Shown here in pieces: positions 56,796 to 64,000 of a stretch of DNA of 64,000 bases. The stretch spans positions 62,001-126,000 of the forward strand of contig JALOOX010000003.1 of assembly GCA_025454175.1 (NCBI GenBank), in the 5' to 3' direction. The stretch's first letter is position 1; each line of letters starts with the position of its first letter. A program made the position numbers and the translations under genes. This DNA comes from Syntrophobacteraceae bacterium. GTDB taxonomy: Bacteria; Desulfobacterota; Syntrophobacteria; Syntrophobacterales; Syntrophobacteraceae. The notes beneath the pieces were generated by a model. It had not been told where the DNA came from and searched no databases. It worked only from the letters and a program-made list of their open reading frames with translations.

Positions 56796-59195
56796 TCACG
56801 CGCGAACGAGCCGCGCCCGAGTGAACCAGGTCGTTCCCAATCCCGTAACCGGATCGATCTGGACCTCGGTGACAGTGTTGACATTGACTCCCTTGCCCTT
56901 GATGAACTCGTCGTAGGCCTTGTGTCCGAGACCTTGAGCAACGTAGACAGCGCCCGGACGCGCCCCGGCGGAAAGGTGAACGCGAACCTGGAGGTCACCC
57001 TGGGGGGTCTTGATCGTTGCGCGATCACCTTCGTTCAGTCCCAGCGGCTGTGCTGTCCCGGGGTTGACCTCCACGAGGAGGTCGTTGCCCTTGAGCAGCG
57101 TGTCCGGGAGCAGTTTCGTCAGGAACGGTGGGTTTGGAAGATACTGGCTGCTGAGCGACAGGGTCTCGTAGGCCACAAGCTGAAGCGGGAAGTCCTTTTC
57201 CGAACCGGAGGGCGGCAGAGCCGCGAAGTGGGGCAGGAAGATTTTGTCCTCTTCGGAATGGACGCCCAAGGCCTCGAGACTCTGAAGGGCCAGCTCCACT
57301 TTGCCCGACGCCGTGGCGAGACCCTCCAGGGGCTGCTCTGGCGCATCGTACCAGCAAGCCCCTGACACAAGCTTCTTCCAGAGCGCGTCGACTCCACTGA
57401 CTTTGAGCTTCAGAGCGTCTCCGCTCTTGAGCTTTCCGAGGTCCACATCCGAATTGTCAGCGAGGGCTCCTTTCCCGGAGGCCGCCAGGCCTTCCACCCT
57501 GGACTTGAGAAACGCCAGGTAGTCCTTCCAGGGCAGGGAGCCCTGCACGTCGCCTCCCAGCCCCCTGGCAAGACTCAGAACAACGTCTCCGGTATTGAGC
57601 GTCCCTTCGGGGGCGGGCAATACAGGGGCAGAAACGGCATAGTAGGCATAGGGCGAGCCGGGAAGCCCAACGACATCGTCGTATCGCTCAAGGGCAGTGG
57701 GCGCCGGGAGGATCCAGTCAGCCAGCTGAGCCGTCTCATCCATGTACGACGAGAAGGAAACCAGGGTGTTGATCTTCGTCAGGGCCGATTCAAACAGCTG
57801 ATTTTCCAAAAGGCTGTAGGCCGGGTTGCATTCATGGGCCCAAAGCATGTCCATGGGGTAGGCTCCCCCCTTGACGACGGCGTCGAGGAACGGGTAGATG
57901 GCGTTGCCCGTCAAGGGTGGACGGCCGGCTTGGGCCAGGTCCAGCCGCATTTTCTGAAGGCCGGCCTGTGCATGAGCGTCCAGTTGCGCTTCAGGCAGGG
58001 ATGCCAGGGGAATCTCGGGCTGAAGCGTCATCAGCCCGTCGGCCTTGAGATTCCCTTTCAGGAGATTCAGCGCCATGAAGGCCAGGTCATGGTAAACGTT
58101 GTTGGGGCGGTGTGAAGCGCCGCTCCCCCAGACCACCAGGGCATTCTTGTGAATGATGAAGTCCCTGGCCAGCTCACGGATGGATGCGGCATCCAGACCC
58201 GTGATCCCGGAGACTTGTTCGGGGGCGCACTCGGCCAGGACATAAGATTTGAAGCCCTTTCGCGCTTTTCCCTGGCTGTCCGTCCAGTCTTCGAATCCGA
58301 ACACGGAGCTGCTCATGAATTCAGGGTCATAAGCCTTCTCCTTGACCATGACATGGGCCAGGGCAAGGGCCAGCGCCGCCTCGGAGCCCGGCGCGACGGC
58401 GATCCACCTGTCCGCCTTGGCCGCTGTCATGGAACAGCGCGACTCGACCTGCATCAGCTTGTGCGAGCCCTCCTGCCTCCATTCGGCATAGGCGGTCTGA
58501 TTGCGGGAGAAGGAAGATCGATTTTCAAGGAGTCCGGCACCGAAGCTCAGCACATAAGAAGCCCGTTCAAGGGCCAGGGCGGGCGGCGTGGCCCGGCCCG
58601 TCATCAGCGAGGAAGCCATGGAGAGGCTGTCGGCATGGTCTGGCATTCGAAAGAGGTTTGGAGAGCCAAACGCCTTGAAAAACTGGCTCCATAGCTCCGA
58701 CACGCTGCTCGGTTGTTGGGAAATGATGGCCGCGAGGGAGTGGGGTCGATCCTCCGACCGCATGCGGTTCAACTTGCCGCCGATCTCCTTCAGGGCATCT
58801 TCCCAGGACACGGCCTGGAATCCCGCGACGTCACCGCGTTTCCTGGTCTGCTTGAGGGGCTGGCTGACGCGGTAGGGAGCGTACAGGAACTGCAGACCGG
58901 CTGCGCCGAGGGGGCAGATTCCCCCGCGGCTGACGGGATGGGAAGGGTTTCCCTCCACAAGAATCGCCCTCTTCTTCTCCACCAGCCGCGCTTGAATCCC
59001 GCAACCCGCCTCACAAAAGGTGCATATGGAGGGGACCTGTGTGATCTCGCCCCTTTCCGGGGAAGGTCGCCAGGACCAGTTCTGGGACCATATGGCCGAA
59101 TCATCCGCCAGTTTCCAGGGCACTGGAGTCAACAGCGTCCCGCCGATGGCGCCAGCCGTGAACTGCAGAAAAGCTCTCCTTGCGACCTTCATCAA
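56796..59195 (-). CDS. qrcB: menaquinone reductase molybdopterin-family subunit QrcB
   Basis: A 799-residue member of the molybdopterin oxidoreductase (DMSO reductase) family. Tat signal with twin Arg (ARRAFLQFTAG), then one [4Fe-4S] site CTFCEAGCGIQ...GGICPLG, and the usual alpha/beta domains ending with the dinucleotide-binding C-domain (VNPGTAQPLGLNEGDRATI). In studied Qrc complexes this subunit has the fold but no detectable molybdenum; consistently I see no obvious Cys, SeCys or Ser Mo ligand near the expected place, though I cannot prove its absence. Between qrcA and qrcC. Confidence 0.88.
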   Translation of the reverse strand: MMKVARRAFLQFTAGAIGGTLLTPVPWKLADDSAIWSQNWSWRPSPERGEITQVPSICTFCEAGCGIQARLVEKKRAILVEGNPSHPVSRGGICPLGAAGLQFLYAPYRVSQPLKQTRKRGDVAGFQAVSWEDALKEIGGKLNRMRSEDRPHSLAAIISQQPSSVSELWSQFFKAFGSPNLFRMPDHADSLSMASSLMTGRATPPALALERASYVLSFGAGLLENRSSFSRNQTAYAEWRQEGSHKLMQVESRCSMTAAKADRWIAVAPGSEAALALALAHVMVKEKAYDPEFMSSSVFGFEDWTDSQGKARKGFKSYVLAECAPEQVSGITGLDAASIRELARDFIIHKNALVVWGSGASHRPNNVYHDLAFMALNLLKGNLKADGLMTLQPEIPLASLPEAQLDAHAQAGLQKMRLDLAQAGRPPLTGNAIYPFLDAVVKGGAYPMDMLWAHECNPAYSLLENQLFESALTKINTLVSFSSYMDETAQLADWILPAPTALERYDDVVGLPGSPYAYYAVSAPVLPAPEGTLNTGDVVLSLARGLGGDVQGSLPWKDYLAFLKSRVEGLAASGKGALADNSDVDLGKLKSGDALKLKVSGVDALWKKLVSGACWYDAPEQPLEGLATASGKVELALQSLEALGVHSEEDKIFLPHFAALPPSGSEKDFPLQLVAYETLSLSSQYLPNPPFLTKLLPDTLLKGNDLLVEVNPGTAQPLGLNEGDRATIKTPQGDLQVRVHLSAGARPGAVYVAQGLGHKAYDEFIKGKGVNVNTVTEVQIDPVTGLGTTWFTRARLVRA

Positions 59196-59266
59196 TGCAT
59201 CCTCTCGTCCAGCCCACTTTCAAACCAGAATTCCAGGCCCTCTCCCAACGAGCCGTCATCCCACGA

Positions 59267-59830
59267 CTATTTGTGGCAGATCCCGCAGCTGTTGCTCGCC
59301 CCCTGCTCGGCGTGGCACTTCTCACAAACATCCATCTTCATGGTCGACTTGCTGTAACCGGTGAGGAGATTCTCCCGATACGGAGGGTTCTTCGACTCAT
59401 TGGACACGTCGCGGTGGCATTGAACGCATTCGACGCCCTTGACCTTGTGTGGTGCGTGGGAAAAATACACGTTGTCCGGCTGGTAAGCATAAACCAGCCA
59501 CGGAATCTCCCTTTCGTTCTGGATGTACTCCTCAACGAGGACCTTCTCGTCCGGACTTTCCGTCAGGGGGGACTCATGACATTCGGCGCATTTCTCGAGC
59601 CTCGGAATGCCCGTGAAGGTTCCATCCTCCCGAAATGAATGACAGTCCTCGCATCCCGAACCCTGGTGGTCGGGGAGCGCATGGCTGAAATTCACCGGTT
59701 GGGTCTTCTGAGAATAGAGCAGCTCCGGGAAGACGACCCATCCGAAAATCATGGCCGCGGCAAAACCCGCCAGAAAGAACAAAATCCCCAAACTGCTCCT
59801 GCCCGATGTTGCTGTGAAATCTTCTTTCAT
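59267..59830 (-). CDS. qrcA: menaquinone reductase multiheme cytochrome c subunit QrcA
   Basis: A 187-residue membrane-anchored cytochrome. N-terminal anchor ~14-34 (LGILFFLAGFAAAMIFGWVV), then five visible CxxCH heme sites: CEDCH, CAECH, CVQCH, CEKCH and CGICH. QrcA is described as hexaheme in Desulfovibrio, so one site here is absent or of a different spacing. It accepts electrons from periplasmic type I cytochrome c3. ATG at 59830 gives a normal anchor; the ribosome site is weak. First gene of the qrc operon, with a promoter ~120 bases upstream. Confidence 0.87.
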   Translation of the reverse strand: MKEDFTATSGRSSLGILFFLAGFAAAMIFGWVVFPELLYSQKTQPVNFSHALPDHQGSGCEDCHSFREDGTFTGIPRLEKCAECHESPLTESPDEKVLVEEYIQNEREIPWLVYAYQPDNVYFSHAPHKVKGVECVQCHRDVSNESKNPPYRENLLTGYSKSTMKMDVCEKCHAEQGASNSCGICHK

Positions 59831-59947
59831 AGGAAAGGCCTCGACGGTTGGCGATGCATGGCGCGGAAACCGCGGAGTCAAGTATGAATTCCCTGACAGA
59901 CTGCAGCCAAAATGTAACATGAAGGACACTATTCTCACGAAGCACCT

Positions 59948-59977
59948 TAATTAAGCGTGTCTGGTTTATGATGTCAA
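59948..59977 (-). promoter_or_regulatory. sigma-70-type promoter of the qrc operon
   Basis: Minus strand: TTGACA (plus 59972-59977) and TAATTA (59948-59953) with an 18-base spacer, in an AT-rich stretch. The start site would lie about 110 bases before qrcA. Good -35, fair -10. Confidence 0.6.
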
Positions 59978-60012
59978 GCAAAATGAACCTATCGAAATTG
60001 TTAGATTAAAGG

Positions 60013-60018
60013 TATAAT
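60013..60018 (+). promoter_or_regulatory. TATAAT -10 element between qrcA and the EEP gene
   Basis: Perfect TATAAT on the plus strand at 60013-60018 with no strong -35 at the right distance. It could start a transcript for the EEP-family gene with a leader of about 165 bases. The 59831-60191 gap otherwise holds only the qrc promoter. Confidence 0.35.
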
Positions 60019-60191
60019 CATCGCACAATGGGGCCTGGTACAATGTGCTCGGAATCACAAAGTTGGGTGTGTCCATGCCACCTGCTCGACCCCCGGCTCA
60101 TTCCCATCCATTCGGCTGTTGATAAACTTCCCTGCATTTGGCAAATAAAGGAGCGCTGTCCCGGAACGGAGCTGTGTCCACGACGAGGTGA

Positions 60192-60986
60192 ATGAGCCAA
60201 AGGGATGATCCGACCATGCGCGTCATGACATTCAACTTGCGCTTTGACAATGAACGAGACGGCGGGAACCGCTGGAGAAACCGGCGCCCACTGGTGGTTT
60301 CGCTCATCCAACGGCTGGCGCCGTCCATCCTGGGAACCCAGGAAGGGACCCCGGCTCAGCTCGACTACCTGCGGTGTGAGCTTTCAGGCTACCGGATGCT
60401 TGCCGGAGCGCGGCCTGCCGACGATGATGCGTGTCAATACCCAACACTCTTCTGCCGGGAGGACTCGTTCCTGTGTGTGGAGAACGATGAGCTCTGGCTT
60501 TCCTCCACCCCCCGGGTGCATCGGAGCAAGGATTGGGACAGCGCCTTCCCTCGAATGATGAGCTACGGGATCCTGGAGGATCGCGAGCACCGACGGGAGC
60601 TCATGGTGATGGTGACGCACCTGGACCATGTGGGACAAACGGCTCGTTTGGAGCAGGCCCGCCTCATCCGCGATTGGTGGAGCGGCCACCGCGTGCCCTG
60701 CATTCTCATGGGGGATTTCAACGACTCGCCCGGGTCCGACGTCCATCAGCTCCTGACGGACGAGGAGACCGGGTGGACCGACAGCTGGATCGCCCTCGGT
60801 CACGGGGAGGGGGTCGAGAGCATGACCCATCACGACTTCAACGGGAATGCCGAGAAGTGTCGGATGGACTGGGTGCTGCATACACGCGAGCTTCGCAGCC
60901 TTGCCGCCTTCATCGTGCGCGACCATCTCGACGGGCGCTATCCATCGGATCATTTCCCCTACGTGGTGGACCTGGACTGGAGCTGA
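60192..60986 (+). CDS. endonuclease/exonuclease/phosphatase (EEP) family protein
   Basis: A 264-residue metal-dependent EEP enzyme. Catalytic motifs: MRVMTFNLRFDN (Asn), LGTQEGTPAQ (metal-binding Glu), THLDHVG (His), LMGDFNDSPGS (Asp-Asn) and the final SDHFPYV (Asp-His). These match small proteins acting on phosphodiesters such as DNA, sphingomyelin or inositol phosphates; the exact substrate cannot be deduced. No signal peptide, so cytoplasmic. GAGGTGA upstream of ATG. The following nitrilase-like gene lies 90 bases downstream on the same strand. Confidence 0.9.
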   Translation: MSQRDDPTMRVMTFNLRFDNERDGGNRWRNRRPLVVSLIQRLAPSILGTQEGTPAQLDYLRCELSGYRMLAGARPADDDACQYPTLFCREDSFLCVENDELWLSSTPRVHRSKDWDSAFPRMMSYGILEDREHRRELMVMVTHLDHVGQTARLEQARLIRDWWSGHRVPCILMGDFNDSPGSDVHQLLTDEETGWTDSWIALGHGEGVESMTHHDFNGNAEKCRMDWVLHTRELRSLAAFIVRDHLDGRYPSDHFPYVVDLDWS

Positions 60987-61075
60987 CGCGGGCGTCGCGT
61001 GCGACCGGATTCCCCTGCCGTGGGGCGGCCTCCCCCTGTGCTTTTTGAACCCTCTTGAATCTGCCCGGAGTGACG

Positions 61076-61885
61076 ATGAAGGACAACCTGCGTGTGGCCC
61101 TCGTTCAGCCCAAACCGTATCCCGCGTTCGACGATCCCCGGAACCTGGGCCATGCCCTCCAGCTGCTGGAACGGTGCAAAGGGGAGCCTCTGGACGTTGT
61201 CTGTCTTCCCGAATATTTCCCGTACCAGGGAGAGAGGGAGCTGGGACAGGCGGCCCGGCAGCTTGGAGCCTACCTGGTGGCTGGTCTCGTCGAGGAGGAG
61301 GGAGGAAAGCTGTACAACACGGCCACCGTGTTCGATCGAACGGGCCAGATCCTGGGGCGGCAGCGGAAGCGCAATGTGGGGTCCCTGGAAAGAGATCAGC
61401 TGGGCATTTCGCCTGGGGACGGCTTCTTTCGAGCCTTTGCCACGGATTTTGGCAAAATGGGTGTTCCCGTGTGCATCGACCTCTGGGGACAGCCCGAGGC
61501 AGCCAGGCAGCTCGTGGACCAGGGGGCGGAAGTTCTCTTCAACATCAGCATTTTCCCGATTCTGAAAGCCCACTGGTCCACGGGATCGCTGGTCCGAGCC
61601 TTTGACAATTTCGTCCCGGTCATCGGGGTCAACACGGCCGAATTCAATGCGCTCATTGGCGGCAAGAGGGTCCACCACCATGGGGGGGGAAGCTTCGTGA
61701 TCCAGCCGCCACGACTCATCGACAAGGACGATTTTCGCAGATGGCTCCGGAGCCTGGATTCCATTCAGGATTGGATAAAGGTTCAGCTGGACGAGTTGGA
61801 GCGCGTCCAGCTGGTGGATGTGCATCTGGCGACTGTCAGGCGCTTCAGGCGTGAGCTCTGGAGGCGTTTTGGGTTTCAGAGATAG
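61076..61885 (+). CDS. carbon-nitrogen hydrolase (nitrilase superfamily)
   Basis: A 269-residue nitrilase-fold amidohydrolase. The triad is visible as Glu in VVCLPEYFPY, Lys in the RQRKRNVG region, and Cys in VPVCIDLWGQPE. It differs from common members at the Lys and Cys motifs (usually KxHL and CYDLRFPE), so the substrate may be unusual. C-terminal ~50 residues are Arg-rich. ATG at 61076, with CGGAG upstream, begins directly before the first strand (LRVALVQPKPYP). The substrate is unknown; amide cleavage is the family activity. Confidence 0.85.
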   Translation: MKDNLRVALVQPKPYPAFDDPRNLGHALQLLERCKGEPLDVVCLPEYFPYQGERELGQAARQLGAYLVAGLVEEEGGKLYNTATVFDRTGQILGRQRKRNVGSLERDQLGISPGDGFFRAFATDFGKMGVPVCIDLWGQPEAARQLVDQGAEVLFNISIFPILKAHWSTGSLVRAFDNFVPVIGVNTAEFNALIGGKRVHHHGGGSFVIQPPRLIDKDDFRRWLRSLDSIQDWIKVQLDELERVQLVDVHLATVRRFRRELWRRFGFQR

Positions 61886-62113
61886 AAGGAGCTTCTGCCC
61901 CTTGCCTTGCCATGACCATGGCCGATGTGCATTCGGACCCGAGCGTATGCCGGGCAAAGCCGAGGTCGCAAGGCCTCTCCGTTGCTGATTCCCGTGAGCA
62001 GCATGCAGACGGCATCGAGGAAGGGACCGAGGAGGTCGACCATTCCACTTTCGAGGCTTTCCAGCATTCGCCAGATCGAGGCTCTCTTGCTCTTCAACGT
62101 CATCATCACGGCC

Positions 62114-62626
62114 TCACGCCACCTTTTCGAGACTTGAGATCTCATCCTCACTCAGCACTTTGTCGATGTCGAGAAGGATCTTCACCGACCCGCCGAGCTT
62201 CGCCATTCCGAGGATGTAATCCGTGTTCAGCTTGGCCCCAAAGGCCGGAGTGTCCTCGATCTCGGACCCCTTGATGTTGAGGACTTCGGATACGGAGTCC
62301 ACCACGATGCCGGTTTGAATCTGCCCCGACGCCGTCTGGACTTCCACCACGATGATGCAGGTGCGCTCGGTGTACTCGGCGGTCTTCATGCCGAATCTCG
62401 AACGAAGATCCATCACGGGAATCACGCGCCCCCTCAGATTGACGACCCCCTTCACATAACCAGGAGTCTGGGGCACGGGGGTGATTGGCATCATCCCGAT
62501 GATTTCCTTGACCTTGAGAATGCCGATTCCATATTCCTCGCGGTCCAGAAAGAAGCTCAGGTACTTCCCTTCGCGGTCACCGGATTTGTTTCCTATCTGC
62601 TTGTTGAGCTGTTCCACTCTATCCAT
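62114..62626 (-). CDS. orphan CheW-like coupling protein
   Basis: A 170-residue CheW-domain protein. Core: YLSFFLDREEYGIGILKVKE, PGYVKGVVNLRGRVIPVMDLR, IIVVEVQTASGQIQTGIVVD and a C-terminal ILGMAKLGGSVKILLDIDKVL. It could link chemoreceptors to a CheA elsewhere in the genome and is much closer to standard CheW than the one at 3075. It has no chemotaxis neighbours. Start ATG with GGAG upstream. A separate array or a spare coupling protein is the likely role. Confidence 0.93.
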   Translation of the reverse strand: MDRVEQLNKQIGNKSGDREGKYLSFFLDREEYGIGILKVKEIIGMMPITPVPQTPGYVKGVVNLRGRVIPVMDLRSRFGMKTAEYTERTCIIVVEVQTASGQIQTGIVVDSVSEVLNIKGSEIEDTPAFGAKLNTDYILGMAKLGGSVKILLDIDKVLSEDEISSLEKVA

Positions 62627-62864
62627 TTTGACACTCCAGGGGGTTCTCGACGGGTGGGACGACTTCCGGTGCGGAGCATGCGCGCCCGGTCAAATGAACG
62701 TAAAGGCGATTCACCTCTCGGTGGACGCTGATTCTATCGGTCCTTTGATTGGCGGGCTTTAGGGGAAGAGTGTGGGGCGGCTCGAAAAAGAACCATGTCA
62801 GGCCTGATTTTTGCCCTCCAACGCCCTCGGGGAAGTCAGCTTTCGCGAAGCGCGCCGCCCGGTT

Positions 62865-63554
62865 TCACGGCGGGGTTTGACCGTGTGTCGTCATCCGTAT
62901 GAAATTCCGGAGCAGCCGGCGTGATGCCAAGTCGAGACCCTCCTGGCGATAAGAGTGAAAAGCCGCCTCGATTTGCGCGGAAGAAGGAGTGTCGGCGGCC
63001 CAGGACGATGCGATGCGCTCCTCCACTTCCGGATGAAACTGGATGCCGTAGGCGTGCTTGCCAATGCGGAATGCCTGGTGGGCGCAGTTGGGCGAGCCGG
63101 CGAGCGGAACCGCATTCTCCGGGGGAGTGAAGGAATCATTGTGCCACTGGAACACGGTGAACCGTTCCGGCAATCCGGCGAACAGCGGGTCTCGCTTTCC
63201 ATCCCGAGTCAAAACGACATCGTGGAGGCCCCGCTCTCCATGGGACTCCCGCTCGACTCCGCCGCCCGCGACTTCCGCCAGCAATTGTCCACCAAGACAG
63301 ATGCCGAGGACCGGGATCCCGCGCTCAATGGAGCCATTCATGAGACCTTTGACATAAAGGAGGAAAGGGAAGCGGTCTTCATCGGAGGTGCTCATGGCCC
63401 CACCCAGAACCACCAGGCCCGTGATCCTGGATATGTCGCCGCGTGACTCCTCGCTGTGCGCGCGGTGAATGGAATACGGCAGCCCCTTCTCGATCAGGAG
63501 GGGTTTCAGGATGCCCGCGGGGACGTCAGGGTCATTTTCGACAATCAGGACCAC
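62865..63554 (-). CDS. class I glutamine amidotransferase-like protein
   Basis: A 229-residue stand-alone GATase class I domain, related to GMP synthase amidotransferase-like proteins. Nucleophile elbow GICLGGQLLAE (Cys), then FQWHNDSF, and the His-Glu pair in YGIQFHPEVEE. It likely releases ammonia from glutamine or acts on gamma-glutamyl compounds; substrate unknown. The start is GTG at 63554 with AGGGGAC upstream. No synthetase partner is adjacent. Confidence 0.88.
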   Translation of the reverse strand: MVLIVENDPDVPAGILKPLLIEKGLPYSIHRAHSEESRGDISRITGLVVLGGAMSTSDEDRFPFLLYVKGLMNGSIERGIPVLGICLGGQLLAEVAGGGVERESHGERGLHDVVLTRDGKRDPLFAGLPERFTVFQWHNDSFTPPENAVPLAGSPNCAHQAFRIGKHAYGIQFHPEVEERIASSWAADTPSSAQIEAAFHSYRQEGLDLASRRLLRNFIRMTTHGQTPP

Positions 63555-63653
63555 GCTGTCCCCTGCATCGTTGGATTCGGTCCCGGCATGGCGCCCGACC
63601 GGGACCAGTATGAATTGGAGGTTTTCCGGGAGGATCGGCGCTGGAGCGCATGC

Positions 63654-64000
63654 TCACTCCTGCTTTCTCAGCCAGACTTCCCAATGGTTGAGCTTGGGAT
63701 AATAGAGGATCATGGCCAGGATGGAAAACACCGCGAGGAGGTAGAAGTCCTTGCGGTCCCCGGTGAAGAGGAAGAGCACCAGGCCGAGAATGGCGGGCAC
63801 CTCCGCGATGGCGTAGACAACCATGTTGGCGGTTTTGAGCCTTCCCAGCAGCGTCCCGAGAGTATCCGTGGACTCCCCCCGCAGGATGGAGGTCCTGACC
63901 GCCCGTATGATCACGAATGCCAGCACTCCACCAAGGATGAAGTAATCCTTGTGAGCCGCGACCTTTTCGGGATGAAAGCCTGTGAATGTCTCCCCCTTGA
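63654..64000 (-). CDS. small integral membrane protein, N-terminus beyond the window
   Basis: The frame is open to the window edge (GETFTGFHPEKVAAHKDYFI...), so the gene continues upstream on the minus strand. About 115 residues are visible with three hydrophobic segments: DYFILGGVLAFVIIRAV, VVYAIAEVPAILGLVLFLF and FYLLAVFSILAMILYY. The C-terminus is basic (WEVWLRKQE). I recognise no family. It lies 99 bases before the amidotransferase start on the same strand. Confidence 0.8.
   Translation of the reverse strand, partial: KGETFTGFHPEKVAAHKDYFILGGVLAFVIIRAVRTSILRGESTDTLGTLLGRLKTANMVVYAIAEVPAILGLVLFLFTGDRKDFYLLAVFSILAMILYYPKLNHWEVWLRKQE

Noticed and set aside
56615-57028. N-terminal extension of qrcC by 138 codons
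   Set aside because: It would overlap the end of qrcB and gives a low-complexity Arg/Ser sequence; GTG 56614 with AAGGGGG fits the family length.
1-64000. CRISPR array, prophage, transposase or integrase genes
   Set aside because: No regular direct repeats with spacers and no recombinase motifs were seen; the only mobile-like features are the small palindromic repeats.

Overview
The window is about 60% GC and densely coded. It most resembles a sulfate-reducing or syntrophic member of the Desulfobacterota (former Deltaproteobacteria, Syntrophobacter/Desulfacinum-like). The strongest clue is a complete qrcABCD-type menaquinone reductase operon (54551-59830), a complex known mainly from sulfate reducers. 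Chemosensory/c-di-GMP genes, PhoBRU signalling and hairpin intergenic repeats fit this. The taxonomic call is inference; no rRNA gene is present.

Layout. (1) 1-10777, plus strand: a chemosensory and two-component block. It holds the tail of one chemoreceptor, a second receptor with an NIT-like sensor and a C-terminal hemerythrin domain, CheW, CheB, CheR, a 1276-residue hybrid kinase, a CheY-like regulator and a REC-GGDEF diguanylate cyclase. The cyclase as last gene suggests a c-di-GMP output. (2) 10918-36667: a complete type VI secretion locus, nearly all on the minus strand. All thirteen core functions are recognisable (tssA, B, C, D/hcp, E, F, G, H/clpV, I/vgrG, J, K, L, M), plus a PAAR-like DUF4280 protein on the plus strand. 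Accessory genes that standard T6SS lists do not explain are a separately encoded beta-helix spike extension after vgrG, a 133-residue protein coupled to tssG, a protein with four zinc-ribbon-like modules, an 829-residue unknown protein (candidate effector) followed by a decayed ORF, and a degenerate AMP-ligase-like protein at the distal end. This locus is the most likely place for undescribed biology.

(3) 37264-43662: housekeeping genes moaA, a Yip1-family membrane protein, an sbcC-like ATPase without sbcD, and a YbaK-type deacylase. (4) 43893-50821, minus strand: an outer-membrane barrel protein, a cobalamin-domain-like protein lacking the ligand His, phoU-phoR-phoB, the SRP RNA gene, a TraB-like protein and a HAD phosphatase. 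(5) 51069-52745: nadB, preceded by a perfect 32-nt palindrome. (6) 52861-59830, minus strand: two membrane proteins with their own promoter, then the qrc operon, separated from them by an intrinsic terminator. (7) 60192-64000: an EEP-family nuclease/phosphatase, a nitrilase-family protein, an orphan CheW, a class I glutamine amidotransferase and a membrane protein cut by the window edge.

Limits: all calls come from reading the sequence and from memory of protein families; no database search was run. Start codons were chosen by eye from ribosome-binding sites and family architecture. Residue ranges are approximate unless a single residue is named.
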